A DNA stretch of 64,000 nucleotides from Stenotrophomonas lacuserhaii (GTDB lineage Bacteria > Pseudomonadota > Gammaproteobacteria > Xanthomonadales > Xanthomonadaceae): positions 28,125 to 92,124 of the forward strand of contig NZ_JACSQS010000013.1 in the NCBI RefSeq assembly GCF_014836545.1. The letters are read 5' to 3'. The notes below the pieces were generated by a model, which worked only from the letters and a program-made list of their open reading frames with translations, ran no database searches and was not told the origin of the DNA. The position numbers and the translations under genes were made by a program. Below, in pieces: positions 46,101 through 53,556 of the stretch (position 1 is the first letter of the stretch; each line of letters starts with the position of its first letter).

Positions 46101-47835
46101 CGCCAGCGCTGGCTGGAACGTCACCGATGCGGCCGGCAACACCGCCAACATCGGCCCGAACGGCAAGGTCACCTTCACCGGCGACAGCAACCTGGACGTG
46201 GCCCAGACCGGTGCGGACGATGCCGGCGTGGTGGCGGTCAGCCTGAAAAAGAACCTGGACCTGGGCAGCACCGGCAGCGTGGCCATCGGCAACACCCTGC
46301 TGGACAACAACGGCCTGACCCTGGTCGGTGGCCCGAGCATCACCAGCGCCGGCATCGACGCAGGCAGCAGTCGCGTCACCAACGTGGCGGCTGGCGTGGA
46401 TGGCACCGATGCGGTCAACGTGGACCAGATGGGCGATGCCATCGAAGCCGGTCGTACGCGTTATTACAGCGTCAACTCCACCGGTGGCGGCAATGAAGCC
46501 AACGATGGTGCGACCGGCGCCGATGCGATCGCTGCGGGCCGCGACGCGCAAGCCGATGGCGACCAGGCGGTTGCGATGGGCGTGGGTGCAGTGGCCGCCG
46601 GCACGGGCAGCCTGGCACTCGGTGCCGGTGCGAACGCGCAGGCAGTCAACAGCCTGGCCTTCGGCAACGGCGCGGTGGCCAGCCATGGCAACAGCATCGC
46701 GATGGGCGCCGGTTCGGCCACCACCGTGGGCGCGCAGGTGAACTACCAGGGTGCCTACGTCGGCAACTCCAGCTCGACCGGTGAGATGAATCTCGGTGGC
46801 CGCCAGGTCACCGGCGTGGCAGCCGGTTCGGCGGCGACCGATGCGGTCAACGTCAGCCAGCTCAATGCCGGCGTTGCCAGTGCGGTGGGCGATTCCAAGC
46901 AGTACACCGATACCCAGATCGGCGTGGTCAACACCCGCATCGACGGTATCGACAACCGTGTCACCACCATCGAAGGCGACCTGATCGATATCCGTGGCGA
47001 CATCACCGACATCCGCAACGACGTGGTGGACATCCAGGGTGACATCACCGACCTGGACGGCCGCATGAGCAGCGTGGAAGGCGATATCCGCAATGCCAAC
47101 CAGGTCGCAGGCACCACTGTTGCCAAGGTCACCGACATCGAATACGGTGCCGACGGCATGTTCCAGGTCAGCCAGGACGGCGATCTGAACAAGCCGCAGG
47201 CCACTGGCCAGAATTCGGTGGGCGGCGGCAAGGGCGCGGTGGCATCGGGCGCCAACAGCACGGCCCTGGGTAACCAGGCTGTGGCCAGCGGCGCCAACAG
47301 CACCGCCATCGGCCAGGGCTCGATTGCCAGCCACGACAACAGCGTGGCGCTGGGCCAGGGCTCGAAGACCACGGTGGGCGCACAGACCGGCTACAACGCC
47401 GCGTACGTGGGCAGCAGCACCTCCACCGGTGAGGTCAACATCGGCGGCCGCACGATGACCGGCGTTGCGGCCGGTATCGCTGGCACCGATGCGACCAACG
47501 TCAACCAGCTGACTGCGGGCGTCAACCAGGCCATCACCTCGGCCAACCAGTACACCGATGCGCGCATCGGCAAGGTGGAAGACGACCTGTGGCAGCTGGA
47601 CCGCGGCTACCGCAGCGCCACCGCCGCCGCCATGGCGATGGCCGGCCTGCCGCAGGCCTACCTGCCGGGCAAGAGCATGTTGTCGATGGCCTTCGGTGGC
47701 TACCAGAGCGAGTACGGCATGGCGCTGGGCCTGTCCGGCATCACCGACAACGGCCGCTGGGTCTACAAGGCCCAGGCCAGCGGCAACACCATGCGCGACT
47801 GGGGCTTCTCGGTCGGTGCCGGCCTGCAGTGGTGA
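40153..47835 (+). CDS. Trimeric autotransporter adhesin (YadA-like)
   Basis: A 2560-residue type Vc secreted adhesin. N-terminal extended signal (ESPR) MNKIYRKIWNKALGRIVVAS with cleavage expected after AHA61. Head regions of 14-residue AIGxxAxAxGxxS type lie near residues 278-622, 786-1126, 2125-2196 and 2357-2406. Necks such as NVAAGQVGSSSTDAINGSQL follow. A stalk of near-identical long repeats spans about 1380-2056. A right-handed-type coiled coil (IDGIDNRVTTIEGDLIDIRG and following) covers about 2247-2320. The C-terminal 80 residues are a YadA anchor ending GLQW. Expected roles are attachment and biofilm formation. A TpgA-like partner follows 87 bases later. Confidence 0.95.
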   Translation: MNKIYRKIWNKALGRIVVASELASSDGGGATVGAVGTQRGGAHARLALGVALALASIGAHAQDMDLGPDGSVTAGQTVLDNEGLRVGAAVAIGATAINVGNLVMDAGTNELRGLSNRTWNANGSYTAGRAATEEQLKVVSDSANAGWNVAVGGSQTNIGPGGTVTFQGDDNITLSQNNGAVSVALDKALDLGATGSVTTGATSINNTGLRITGGPSVTTTGINAGNSKITQVTGGSIVQGGTEAVTGGQLWAMQQQLYTDGQGTKYFHVQSTAADSKAVGGESVAIGPNTIADGYHSIAAGDGASTDLTAEAAIAMGRDANTHAARSVVLGDQASIATRYANDAIVIGTRAHVDGVQVAPANAAIAIGMDSTTKADSSIVIGNAATVDSEYANDAIAIGSNARAEGQSAIEAVAIGVNARVTATRATAVGTDAQALGANSIALGQATASGGSAIAAGNAAEAETPNSISLGSGAGVGTVGNAAGDRTSHIAIGTGAGTNVAGNQTTAIGFQAGANVTGDQNIAIGSQAGTGITGDFNVAVGYQANSGAANLQRSVAVGSGSSADSDANAFGYGATAQGVGAVAVGTESNAGAHGVALGRNTIAENGNVALGFASEALNSDLAGNGYLTGTTPIGNVVSVGNTGAGTQRRIVNVADGAQRYDAANVGQLRATQQTVANLIGGEVTVDAASGNFSQITLRDSSNNEFKFNTVTEALGAVTNGTVSTLPANAVVRNNDGGISNVNAGVLGTDAVNVAQLNSTVANNSSKYVSIKSTDAANRDNAGATGNNATAIGPQADATGNEALALGYRTRAQAASAVAIGSDVNALGVASTVVGNESYAYGRSGIAIGDRAVSSGNNSITIGTDAQADPKSPVATVNNAIVIGTEAEVSADDGIAMGRSALASEERAVAQGYDAHATGIDALAEGTRARASGLRAQASGTDAQASGVDAIASGTDSRGYAVNGVALGRGAVAGIANPLPADVANNINAVAIGNGAQAVQNSATALGNGASASAASAYAVGTNASSTGISAHATGTNARATAESAIASGTSSLASAQYAVAVGATSQATAVNSFAAGFNAQASGADAYALGRGSRASGTDTIAFGRDAIASNNDAVALGHNSTTAAVINTPSAQVDKLTYIYAGSNATSTVSVGASGMPRTITNVAAGQVGSSSTDAINGSQLYGTNEAVRLLGNNLDSAGSSTAAGLGIYSSYNPNNHTVTTGFRLGTNQYTNVQDALTRAASGINLSAQGANATNVGPTSTIGATMDLRSANANLAVRKTALSNTVEFELAEDIDLGGDGSLKTGDTRIDNAGVAITNGTVSNIINAGSSVVRDGTSDTTVSAGNVAVTTGGNTTNIGATSVVVGGANPLVVDGSTGTVTGLGNKTFTPGSITSGRAATEDQLQLVSDVANAGWNVTDADGNAANIGPDGKVTFTGDNNLTVAQTGADDAGVVGITLKKQIDLGSTGSVTTGDTVVDTNGVQVNNAMGTTMIGGGMAMLTDGTRFTAVAPGTVALFDGTHTSQLNSTGLQVGGSKPVVIDGMVGTVNGLSNKSFDPTKIVSGQAASEDQLLQVSNAANAGWNVTDADDNVANIGPDGKVTFTGDNNLAVAQTGADDAGVVGITLKKQIDLGSAGSVTTGDTVVNTTGVSVGTGVNTTTIGANSVVVGGANPIVVNGSNGTVTGLSNKTFTPGSITSGRAATEDQLQQVSQTVSAGWDISADGLNVSKVSSTSPTGSSVDLSSADGNVVLTKADDSNDVSFGLAEDIKLGANGSLTAGNSTLDTSGLIVTGSTGATTVGATAITVGGAKPLVLNGSTGTIGGLSNTSFDPTAVTSGQAATEDQLKQVSDVATAGWNVTDAAGSTANIGPNGKVTFTGDSNLDVAQTGVDGEGVVAVTLKKNLDLGSTGSVTTGNTVVDNSGVQVGDGTSTTSIGATAINVGGTIVLNGASGTIGGLSNTTFDPTGITSGQAATEDQLKQVSDVASAGWNVTDAAGNTANIGPNGKVTFTGDSNLDVAQTGADDAGVVAVSLKKNLDLGSTGSVAIGNTLLDNNGLTLVGGPSITSAGIDAGSSRVTNVAAGVDGTDAVNVDQMGDAIEAGRTRYYSVNSTGGGNEANDGATGADAIAAGRDAQADGDQAVAMGVGAVAAGTGSLALGAGANAQAVNSLAFGNGAVASHGNSIAMGAGSATTVGAQVNYQGAYVGNSSSTGEMNLGGRQVTGVAAGSAATDAVNVSQLNAGVASAVGDSKQYTDTQIGVVNTRIDGIDNRVTTIEGDLIDIRGDITDIRNDVVDIQGDITDLDGRMSSVEGDIRNANQVAGTTVAKVTDIEYGADGMFQVSQDGDLNKPQATGQNSVGGGKGAVASGANSTALGNQAVASGANSTAIGQGSIASHDNSVALGQGSKTTVGAQTGYNAAYVGSSTSTGEVNIGGRTMTGVAAGIAGTDATNVNQLTAGVNQAITSANQYTDARIGKVEDDLWQLDRGYRSATAAAMAMAGLPQAYLPGKSMLSMAFGGYQSEYGMALGLSGITDNGRWVYKAQASGNTMRDWGFSVGAGLQW
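44284..46320 (+). repeat. Long near-identical tandem repeats in the adhesin stalk
   Basis: A unit beginning GLSNKTFxPGSITSGRAATE, running through DANAGWNVTDA-like text, NIGPxGKVTFTGDxNL and ending DLGSTGSVTTGxT recurs near 44290, 44800, 45200, 45610 and 46010, with a diverged copy near 40490. Stretches of more than 150 bases at 44400-44575 and 44900-45075 differ at only a few positions, making unit loss or gain by recombination likely. Confidence 0.88.
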
Positions 47836-47922
47836 TGTCGTCCTGACCTGGGGGAACGGGGCCGGCCATGCGCTGGCCCCGCTTCCCACGCTGTCTCCCA
47901 TTCGAATTCGAAGGATTGTTTG

Positions 47923-48726
47923 ATGAACATGGCAAACCGTTTCAAAGCCGCCGCCACCACCGCACTGGTCCTGGCTCTCGCGGCCTGCACCACCCAGGCC
48001 ACCAAGCAGGGCCCGGGTGAAGTGAGCTTCCCGGACCGTGATCGCATCGTGTTGAAGGAAGGTACTTTCCCGAACGTGGCCAACCTGCGCAGCATCGGCC
48101 CGGGTGTCACCAAGGACCAGCTGTACCACCTGCTGGGCCGTCCGCATTTCAGCGAAGGCTTCGCACCGAAGGCCTGGAATTACCTGTTCCACTTCCGCAC
48201 GCCCGAAGGCGTGGTGACCTGCCAGTACCAGGTGCGGTTCGACAATGAAAAGCGCGGCCAGTCGTTCCATTGGGCGCCGGCATCCTGTGCGGATGTGCTG
48301 AATCCGCCGGTCGCCCCGGTGGCGCCCGTGGCCGCTGACGGCGTGGCGCGTTTCTCGCTGTCGGCCGATGCATTGTTCGCGTTCGGCCGCTCCGGCGTGG
48401 CCGACATCAAGCCGGACGGCAACGCCGAACTGAAGCGCATCGCCGCTGAAATCAGCGCCGCCAAGGACAGCCAGGTGACGGTGGTCGGGCATACCGACCG
48501 CATCGGCAGCGACGCCAGCAACCAGCGTTTGTCGCAGGCACGCGCGGACACCGTGCGTGGCGTCCTGGTAAGCCAGGGCGTGGCCGCAGCCAGCATCCGT
48601 GCCGAAGGCCGCGGCGAAGCCGAACCGGTAACGCGTGACTGTGCCGATTCGCTGGCACACCGCGCGCTGGTGGCCTGCCTAGCCCCGGACCGCCGCGTGG
48701 AAATCGCCGTCAGCGGCTCACGCTGA
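47923..48726 (+). CDS. TpgA-like lipoprotein (BamE/SmpA plus OmpA domains)
   Basis: A 267-residue lipoprotein. Signal with LAAC lipobox (ALVLALAAC), then a SmpA/OmlA (BamE-like) module GVTKDQLYHLLGRPHFSEGF, then an OmpA C-terminal peptidoglycan-binding domain (VTVVGHTDRIGSDASNQRLS, ARADTVRGVLVSQG). The same two-domain build is found in TpgA, which anchors the Acinetobacter adhesin AtaA to peptidoglycan. It directly follows the adhesin gene with aagga upstream of the ATG, so it is probably co-expressed. A G+C hairpin without a T-run sits in the 87-base gap. Confidence 0.88.
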   Translation: MNMANRFKAAATTALVLALAACTTQATKQGPGEVSFPDRDRIVLKEGTFPNVANLRSIGPGVTKDQLYHLLGRPHFSEGFAPKAWNYLFHFRTPEGVVTCQYQVRFDNEKRGQSFHWAPASCADVLNPPVAPVAPVAADGVARFSLSADALFAFGRSGVADIKPDGNAELKRIAAEISAAKDSQVTVVGHTDRIGSDASNQRLSQARADTVRGVLVSQGVAAASIRAEGRGEAEPVTRDCADSLAHRALVACLAPDRRVEIAVSGSR

Positions 48727-48730
48727 CCGC

Positions 48731-48815
48731 ATCACTGGCCGTCACTGCTCCGGTAGTGACGGCCGCTGGCCGTCAACGCCTGCTCCTGGTGGGTGACGAC
48801 CGTTGGTCGTCACGC
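48731..48815. repeat. REP cluster after the TpgA-like gene
   Basis: Contains a half-element tggccgtcact, gtagtgacggccgctggccgtca and gtgggtgacgaccgttggtcgtcac, between convergent genes. Confidence 0.85.
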
Positions 48816-48831
48816 CCTTGCCCCACCTACC

Positions 48832-49179
48832 TCAGATCCCGCTCTTGGCGAATTCCTGATTCAACGCGTGCGTCATCCGCGCAATCTCAGGCGTCAAACA
48901 GGTGTTGAACTGCGCCGGATCCTTGCACCGCGCCGCCACCTCGGTGGAGCGCTGCTTCAATCCGAACGTCCCCAGAATCCCGCGCGCACGGACGAAACAC
49001 GCCGCACCCGGTGAGCCCTGCTGCAGCTCGCCATGGCGTGCCGTGCAATGGGTGATGGCCGCCGCCAGTGCAGCCGCATTGACCGCATACAACGCACCTT
49101 CGCTGGTATCAGCAGCACGCGCGTGGTGGGGCAGGGCGATCGCCACGCCCAACAGCATCGTCGTCCAGATCGATTTCAC
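48832..49179 (-). CDS. Hypothetical secreted cysteine-containing protein
   Basis: A 115-residue protein with signal peptide MKSIWTTMLLGVAIALPHHA, cleavage near ARA. The mature region carries four cysteines (ITHCTARHGE, GAACFVRARG, ARCKDPAQFNTC), which may form two disulfides in the periplasm, and is otherwise helical. Family not recognised. Single gene. Confidence 0.75.
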   Translation of the reverse strand: MKSIWTTMLLGVAIALPHHARAADTSEGALYAVNAAALAAAITHCTARHGELQQGSPGAACFVRARGILGTFGLKQRSTEVAARCKDPAQFNTCLTPEIARMTHALNQEFAKSGI

Positions 49180-49248
49180 ATCAACGCTCCGGCACAGGCA
49201 GACGGCCCATGCATCTTCTGGGCGTGATTCTAGCGCACGCGCGCCGGC

Positions 49249-50889
49249 TCATTGACCCGCCTGACGGGCCACTTCGGCCGCCCGCAGCACGAAGCGCTGC
49301 ACCTTGCCGCTCGGCGTCTTCGGGACCTCACTGACGAACTCCACCAGCCGCGGATAGGCATGCGCGGACAGTCGTGTCTTCACGTACTGCTGCAGTTGCG
49401 CGGCCAACGCCGCATCGCCTTCGATGCCGCTACTGGCGATCACGAAGGCCTTCACGATCTCGGTGCGCTCCGCATCAGGAACGCCGATCACCACCGCCTC
49501 GGCGACGGCGGGATGTTCCAGCAGCGCGCTTTCCACGTCGAACGGACCGATCCGATAACCGGACGAGGTGATCACATCATCGGATCGCCCGATGAAGCTG
49601 ATAGAGCCGTCGTCCTCGCATTCCACGGTGTCGCCGGTCAGGTAGTAGCCATCGCGGATGGCCGGTGTGTCCGCGCCGTAGTAGCCGGTGAACCACATCA
49701 GCGGCGAGCACGCGATGTCGATCGCCAGGATGCCTGGCGTTCGCGGGGGCAGCTCGCGGCCGTCATCGTCCAGCACCGCCACGCGGTAGCCCGGCATCGC
49801 GAAGCCGGACGATCCCGCACGCACCGCATGCTCCAGTGCGTGATGGTTGTTCACCACCATGCCGGTTTCGGTCTGTCCGTAGTGATCCAGTACGGTGGTG
49901 GACAGATGGGCAGTGAACCAGCGAGCGATCTCGGCATTCAACGGCTCGCCGGCACTGCTGACCGCCCGCAGTTGGCCCGCGACGCGCGCGGCCGATGCCT
50001 CGCCCGCCGCGATGATCTGCCGGTAGGCGGTCGGCGAGCCCGCCAGGTTGGTGACGCCCAGCCGTTCGATCACCTCGTGCAGGCCCTGCACGGTGAACGG
50101 CGCCTCGTTGAAGGTGGTCGCCTCCCCGAGCATGAGGGGGCCGATCACCGCGTAGTACAGCCCATACGCCCAGCCGGGATCGGCGATATTCCAGAACACA
50201 TCGCCGGGGCGGAGATCCACCGCCAACTGCATGTAGCTGGCGAAGGACATCAGCGCCCGCAGTGGTACCGGAACGCCCTTCGGCGCGCCGGTGGTGCCTG
50301 AGGTGGACAGCAGCACCATCAGCGCATCGCCGCGCAGCAGCACCGGTTCGAAGGGCGCGCTGCCGGCGTCGGCCAGACGCGCGCGCCAGTCGATGTCCGC
50401 TGCTTCAGCAGGCTGGTCGGCGGGGAGAATCGTGGCGACCGGCGGACAGTCTTCGACATCATCCAGCTTGTGCCGGTTGATGTGATCGGTGACCACCAGC
50501 CGGGTGCGGCCGGTGCGCAGCCGCGATTCGATGGCCTTGGCCCCGAAGGCGGTGAACAGTGGCTGGTACACAGCGCCTACGCGCCACGTGCCGAGGATCG
50601 TGGCCAGCAGCTCCGGCGTGCGCGGCAGCATGCCGGCCACCACATCGCCGCGGCCGATGCCCTGTGCGGTGAGCACATGCGCGACCCTGGATGCGGCCGC
50701 GCGCAGGTCTTCGAAGGTGTACAGGTGCAGGCTGCCGTCCGTGCTGATCCAGCGCAGCGCCAAGCGATCATTGCCGCAATGGCGGTCACAGCATTCCACG
50801 CAGGCATTGATGCCGTCCTGCAGGTCGCCGTGCAGGCGGCCTTCCCAGTCGTGGAGGTTGAAGTCATCCACGGCACGTTGATAGGTCAT
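49249..50889 (-). CDS. AMP-dependent acyl-CoA synthetase
   Basis: A 546-residue ANL-superfamily ligase. ATP-binding loop MVLLSTSGTTGAPKGVPVPL, A5 motif DHYGQTETGM, hinge region GYYLTGDTVECEDDGSISFI and the C-terminal catalytic lysine in VPKTPSGKVQRFVL. It most resembles acetyl/short-chain or benzoate-type acyl-CoA synthetases; the acid substrate is not readable. The start MTYQRAVDDFNLHDWEGRL has ggag 7 bases upstream. Single gene, 63 bases after the comM start on the same strand. Confidence 0.9.
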   Translation of the reverse strand: MTYQRAVDDFNLHDWEGRLHGDLQDGINACVECCDRHCGNDRLALRWISTDGSLHLYTFEDLRAAASRVAHVLTAQGIGRGDVVAGMLPRTPELLATILGTWRVGAVYQPLFTAFGAKAIESRLRTGRTRLVVTDHINRHKLDDVEDCPPVATILPADQPAEAADIDWRARLADAGSAPFEPVLLRGDALMVLLSTSGTTGAPKGVPVPLRALMSFASYMQLAVDLRPGDVFWNIADPGWAYGLYYAVIGPLMLGEATTFNEAPFTVQGLHEVIERLGVTNLAGSPTAYRQIIAAGEASAARVAGQLRAVSSAGEPLNAEIARWFTAHLSTTVLDHYGQTETGMVVNNHHALEHAVRAGSSGFAMPGYRVAVLDDDGRELPPRTPGILAIDIACSPLMWFTGYYGADTPAIRDGYYLTGDTVECEDDGSISFIGRSDDVITSSGYRIGPFDVESALLEHPAVAEAVVIGVPDAERTEIVKAFVIASSGIEGDAALAAQLQQYVKTRLSAHAYPRLVEFVSEVPKTPSGKVQRFVLRAAEVARQAGQ

Positions 50890-50952
50890 GGGGGAGCTCC
50901 GGGGCGTGTCTGGCACGATACCCCGTTGCGTGGGGCTGTGGGTCGTGCCGGC

Positions 50953-52449
50953 TTACGCCCCCCGATCCAACTGCCGATAACCGATCGCCTCCGCCAGGTG
51001 CGCGGTATCAATGCCATCACACCCCGCCAGGTCCGCAATCGTGCGCGCCACCCTCAGTATCCGGTGCATCGCACGCGCAGACAGCTGCAGCCGCTCGATG
51101 GCCTGCTCCAGCAGGCTCTGGTCGGCTTCGGAAAGATGCGCGCACAAGCGAAGTGCCTTGCTGTCCATATGGGCATTGAGCGCGCCACGCTGCAGCTGAC
51201 GCTCGCGCGCAGCGATCACCCTTGAGCGAACATCCGCACTGCACTCGCCTGCCGGAGCCCCCTCGCGCAACTCTTCCGGCGACAGGCGGCTGACCGTGAC
51301 ATGCAGATCGATGCGGTCCAGCAACGGGCCTGACACCCGTCCGCGATAGCGCTGGATGCGCTCGCTGGTACACAGGCAGCGGTTGCTGCGATCCCCGGCC
51401 CAGCCGCAGGGGCAGGGGTTCATCGCGGTGACCAGTTGGAAGCGTGCGGGAAACACGGCACTGCGCGCCGCGCGGCTGATGCGGATATGGCCCGACTCCA
51501 GGGGTTCGCGCAGGATCTCCAGCGCCATGCGCGACCACTCCGGCAGTTCGTCCAGGAACAGCACCCCGTTGTGCGCCAGCGAGATCTCACCGGGGTGCGG
51601 CGGGTTGCCTCCACCGGCCAATGCGGCAGGGCTGGCGCTGTGGTGCGGCGCGCGGAACGGTCGCTGCCGCCAGCGCCGCGGGTCCAGCCCGCTGCCGCTG
51701 ATCGAGGCGATGGCTGCGCTCTGCAGGGCCTCGGCCTGGCTGGCCTCGGGCAGGATGCCGGCCAGCCGGGAGGCCAGCAGGGTCTTGCCGCAGCCGGGAC
51801 TTCCAATCAGCAACAAGTGGTGCCCGCCGGCCGCAGCGACCTCCAGCGCACGCCGCGCATGCGGCTGGCCGCGCACATCGGTGAGGTCCAGCGGCGGATC
51901 GGCCTCGATGCTGGCACGCTCCGCGCGGGGCAGGCGGGAAGGATTCTCAACCGATGCACAGACTTCCAGCAGCGTGCGCGCCACACGCACATCCGCATGC
52001 TCGGCCAGCGCGGCTTCGGCTGCATTGGCGGGCGGCACGAACAGCGTGCGGTTGGCCTCCGCTGCGGCAATGGCGGCCGGCAGCACGCCATCGACCGGGC
52101 GCAGTTCGCCGGTCAGCGCGAGTTCGGCCACGTACTCATGGCGGACCACCTGCTGCGGGTCCAGCTGGCCACTGGCGGCCAGGATGCCCATCGCAATGGC
52201 CAGATCGAAGCGGCCGCCCTCTTTGGGCAGATCCGCCGGGCCCAGGTTGATGGTGATGCGGCGCTGCGGATAATCAAACCGCGCGCAGAGCAGCGCTGCG
52301 CGCACGCGTTCACGCGATTCGCGGACAGTGGTTTCCGGCAGGCCGACGATCTGGGTAGCGGGCAGGCCACCGGACAGATGCACCTCGACACGAACCAGCG
52401 GCGCATCGGCGCCGGCACGGGCGCGGCTGTGGACCAGCGCGAGGCTCAT
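50953..52449 (-). CDS. comM: ComM/YifB Mg-chelatase-like AAA+ helicase
   Basis: A 498-residue AAA+ protein with an N-terminal Lon-type/ChlI fold (AIAMGILAASGQL), Walker A IGSPGCGKTLLASRLAGILP, Walker B GVLFLDELPEWSR, the mid-domain FQLVTAMNPCPCGWAGD zinc region and C-terminal SARAMHRILRVARTIADLAG. ComM aids branch migration during integration of transformed DNA. It begins MSLALVHSRARAGADAPLVR, the standard family start. Confidence 0.94.
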   Translation of the reverse strand: MSLALVHSRARAGADAPLVRVEVHLSGGLPATQIVGLPETTVRESRERVRAALLCARFDYPQRRITINLGPADLPKEGGRFDLAIAMGILAASGQLDPQQVVRHEYVAELALTGELRPVDGVLPAAIAAAEANRTLFVPPANAAEAALAEHADVRVARTLLEVCASVENPSRLPRAERASIEADPPLDLTDVRGQPHARRALEVAAAGGHHLLLIGSPGCGKTLLASRLAGILPEASQAEALQSAAIASISGSGLDPRRWRQRPFRAPHHSASPAALAGGGNPPHPGEISLAHNGVLFLDELPEWSRMALEILREPLESGHIRISRAARSAVFPARFQLVTAMNPCPCGWAGDRSNRCLCTSERIQRYRGRVSGPLLDRIDLHVTVSRLSPEELREGAPAGECSADVRSRVIAARERQLQRGALNAHMDSKALRLCAHLSEADQSLLEQAIERLQLSARAMHRILRVARTIADLAGCDGIDTAHLAEAIGYRQLDRGA

Positions 52450-52594
52450 GCGGTGACTCCCTCGGATGCAGGAACCCAGTGTGGTGCAGGCGGTGCTGGC
52501 TGTACGTCGGTGGAGGGAACGCAGTACTGTAGGTGGAGCTACTTACGATCGCTGCTACATCGGGTGGGCTACTCAAGCGAAGGAGACGCGCAGC

Positions 52595-53140
52595 ATGGTC
52601 GGGAAAGCTTCACGGGCACGTACGTATACCGCCTTCGGTATTGCAGCACTCTGCTGGGCGCTGTCGGCGAGCAACCTTGGCTACATCTCTTTCTTTTACG
52701 CCTTCGCTTTGGCCGCAAGTCTTGCCGCACAGTGGTTGTGGTTCAAGGATGTTCCGCTGTTGACGGCGTCGAGGGGGCTCGAGTTCTACGTCCTGCTGTG
52801 CGCAAGTGCGTTGGTGTATCTACTTCCCTCGGCACTGTCGGGCCGCCTGCTGTCAGATGCGTTCCAAGTGCAGCAGACGGCGATATGGGCTGCCGTCACT
52901 GTGGCCGTGCACGCAGGTGGTGCGTTGCTTGCGATGCGGCTGAATTGGCGGCGCGGGGCGGGCGTTGCCCTCGCACTATTCGTTGCCATGGTGGCAGCAT
53001 GCGGGGTGAGATGGGTGCAGTCAGGCGAGGAGCGTCCGCCGATGCTGGCGGTGTTGCTTCCGGTGATCGGCTACTTGCCCGGTGTTGCGGCTGCGATTGA
53101 TAACGTGCCGATCCAGGTGGAGCTGCCCAGATCGAAGTAG
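52595..53140 (+). CDS. Hypothetical multi-pass membrane protein
   Basis: A 181-residue protein with about five membrane segments (YTAFGIAALCWALSA, ISFFYAFALAASLAAQWLWF, FYVLLCASALVYLLPSAL, WAAVTVAVHAGGALLAMRL and GVALALFVAMVAACGVRW). The aggag at 52581-52585 supports the ATG at 52595. No family is recognised. Single gene, divergent from comM. Confidence 0.72.
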   Translation: MVGKASRARTYTAFGIAALCWALSASNLGYISFFYAFALAASLAAQWLWFKDVPLLTASRGLEFYVLLCASALVYLLPSALSGRLLSDAFQVQQTAIWAAVTVAVHAGGALLAMRLNWRRGAGVALALFVAMVAACGVRWVQSGEERPPMLAVLLPVIGYLPGVAAAIDNVPIQVELPRSK

Positions 53141-53199
53141 AACGAAGTGGGCGAACTAACTCTGCTGCGGTGGCGGGGAGCGCCCTGGAGTAGCTTTGC

Positions 53200-53258
53200 C
53201 ACGTAGTGTCGAGCTTGCTCGACACATACGGATGTCGAGCAAGCTCGACACTACGTGG
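53200..53258. repeat. Perfect 25-bp inverted repeat of a second palindrome family
   Basis: cacgtagtgtcgagcttgctcgaca and its exact reverse complement are separated by 9 bases. The core tgtcgagcaagctcgaca differs from the SMAG cores elsewhere in the window, although each arm still carries gtagtg. A third single copy lies at 53481-53504. Confidence 0.9.
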
Positions 53259-53268
53259 CTGTTCGGGG

Positions 53269-53415
53269 CTAGCCCCGTGCGGCCGTAGCTTCACTCACGC
53301 GGTTTTCCCGTTTCGCCAGATCCTTGCCGACGAGATAGCCCGCGAAGAGAACGCAATACACCAGCGCAACCGCACCCATGATCACGTGGAACGTCTGCCT
53401 GCTCTTATCCGCCAT
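53269..53415 (-). CDS. Small single-pass membrane protein (48 residues)
   Basis: MADKSRQTFHVIMGAVALVY then CVLFAGYLVGKDLAKRENRV: one membrane segment near residues 10-29, positively charged cytoplasmic tail. A ggag lies 11 bases before the ATG. It is bracketed by tgtcgag palindromes and tttgccac repeats on both sides (53196 and 53470). Function unknown; too short for size-limited gene calling. Confidence 0.6.
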   Translation of the reverse strand: MADKSRQTFHVIMGAVALVYCVLFAGYLVGKDLAKRENRVSEATAARG

Positions 53416-53480
53416 ATCACTGTCACTCCATTGACTGAAAGGGACGCGCTCCGCTGCGCCTTGCAGAGTTTGCCACACAG

Positions 53481-53504
53481 TGTCGAGCAAGCTCGACACT
53501 ACGT
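53481..53504. repeat. Single copy of the tgtcgag palindrome
   Basis: tgtcgagcaagctcgacactacgt, preceded by tttgccacacag, which parallels tttgccacgtag before the first copy at 53200. Confidence 0.8.
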
Positions 53505-53556
53505 TGCCGCTGCCTGCGTTAGAACGGGAGCCGACTTCAAACAAAGGGCTTCCCCG

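Noticed and set aside
43018-48660. Very long open frame on the minus strand opposite the adhesin and its partner
   Set aside because: It is an antisense shadow produced by repetitive, G+C-rich codons of the adhesin; the plus strand has ESPR signal, head repeats and YadA anchor.
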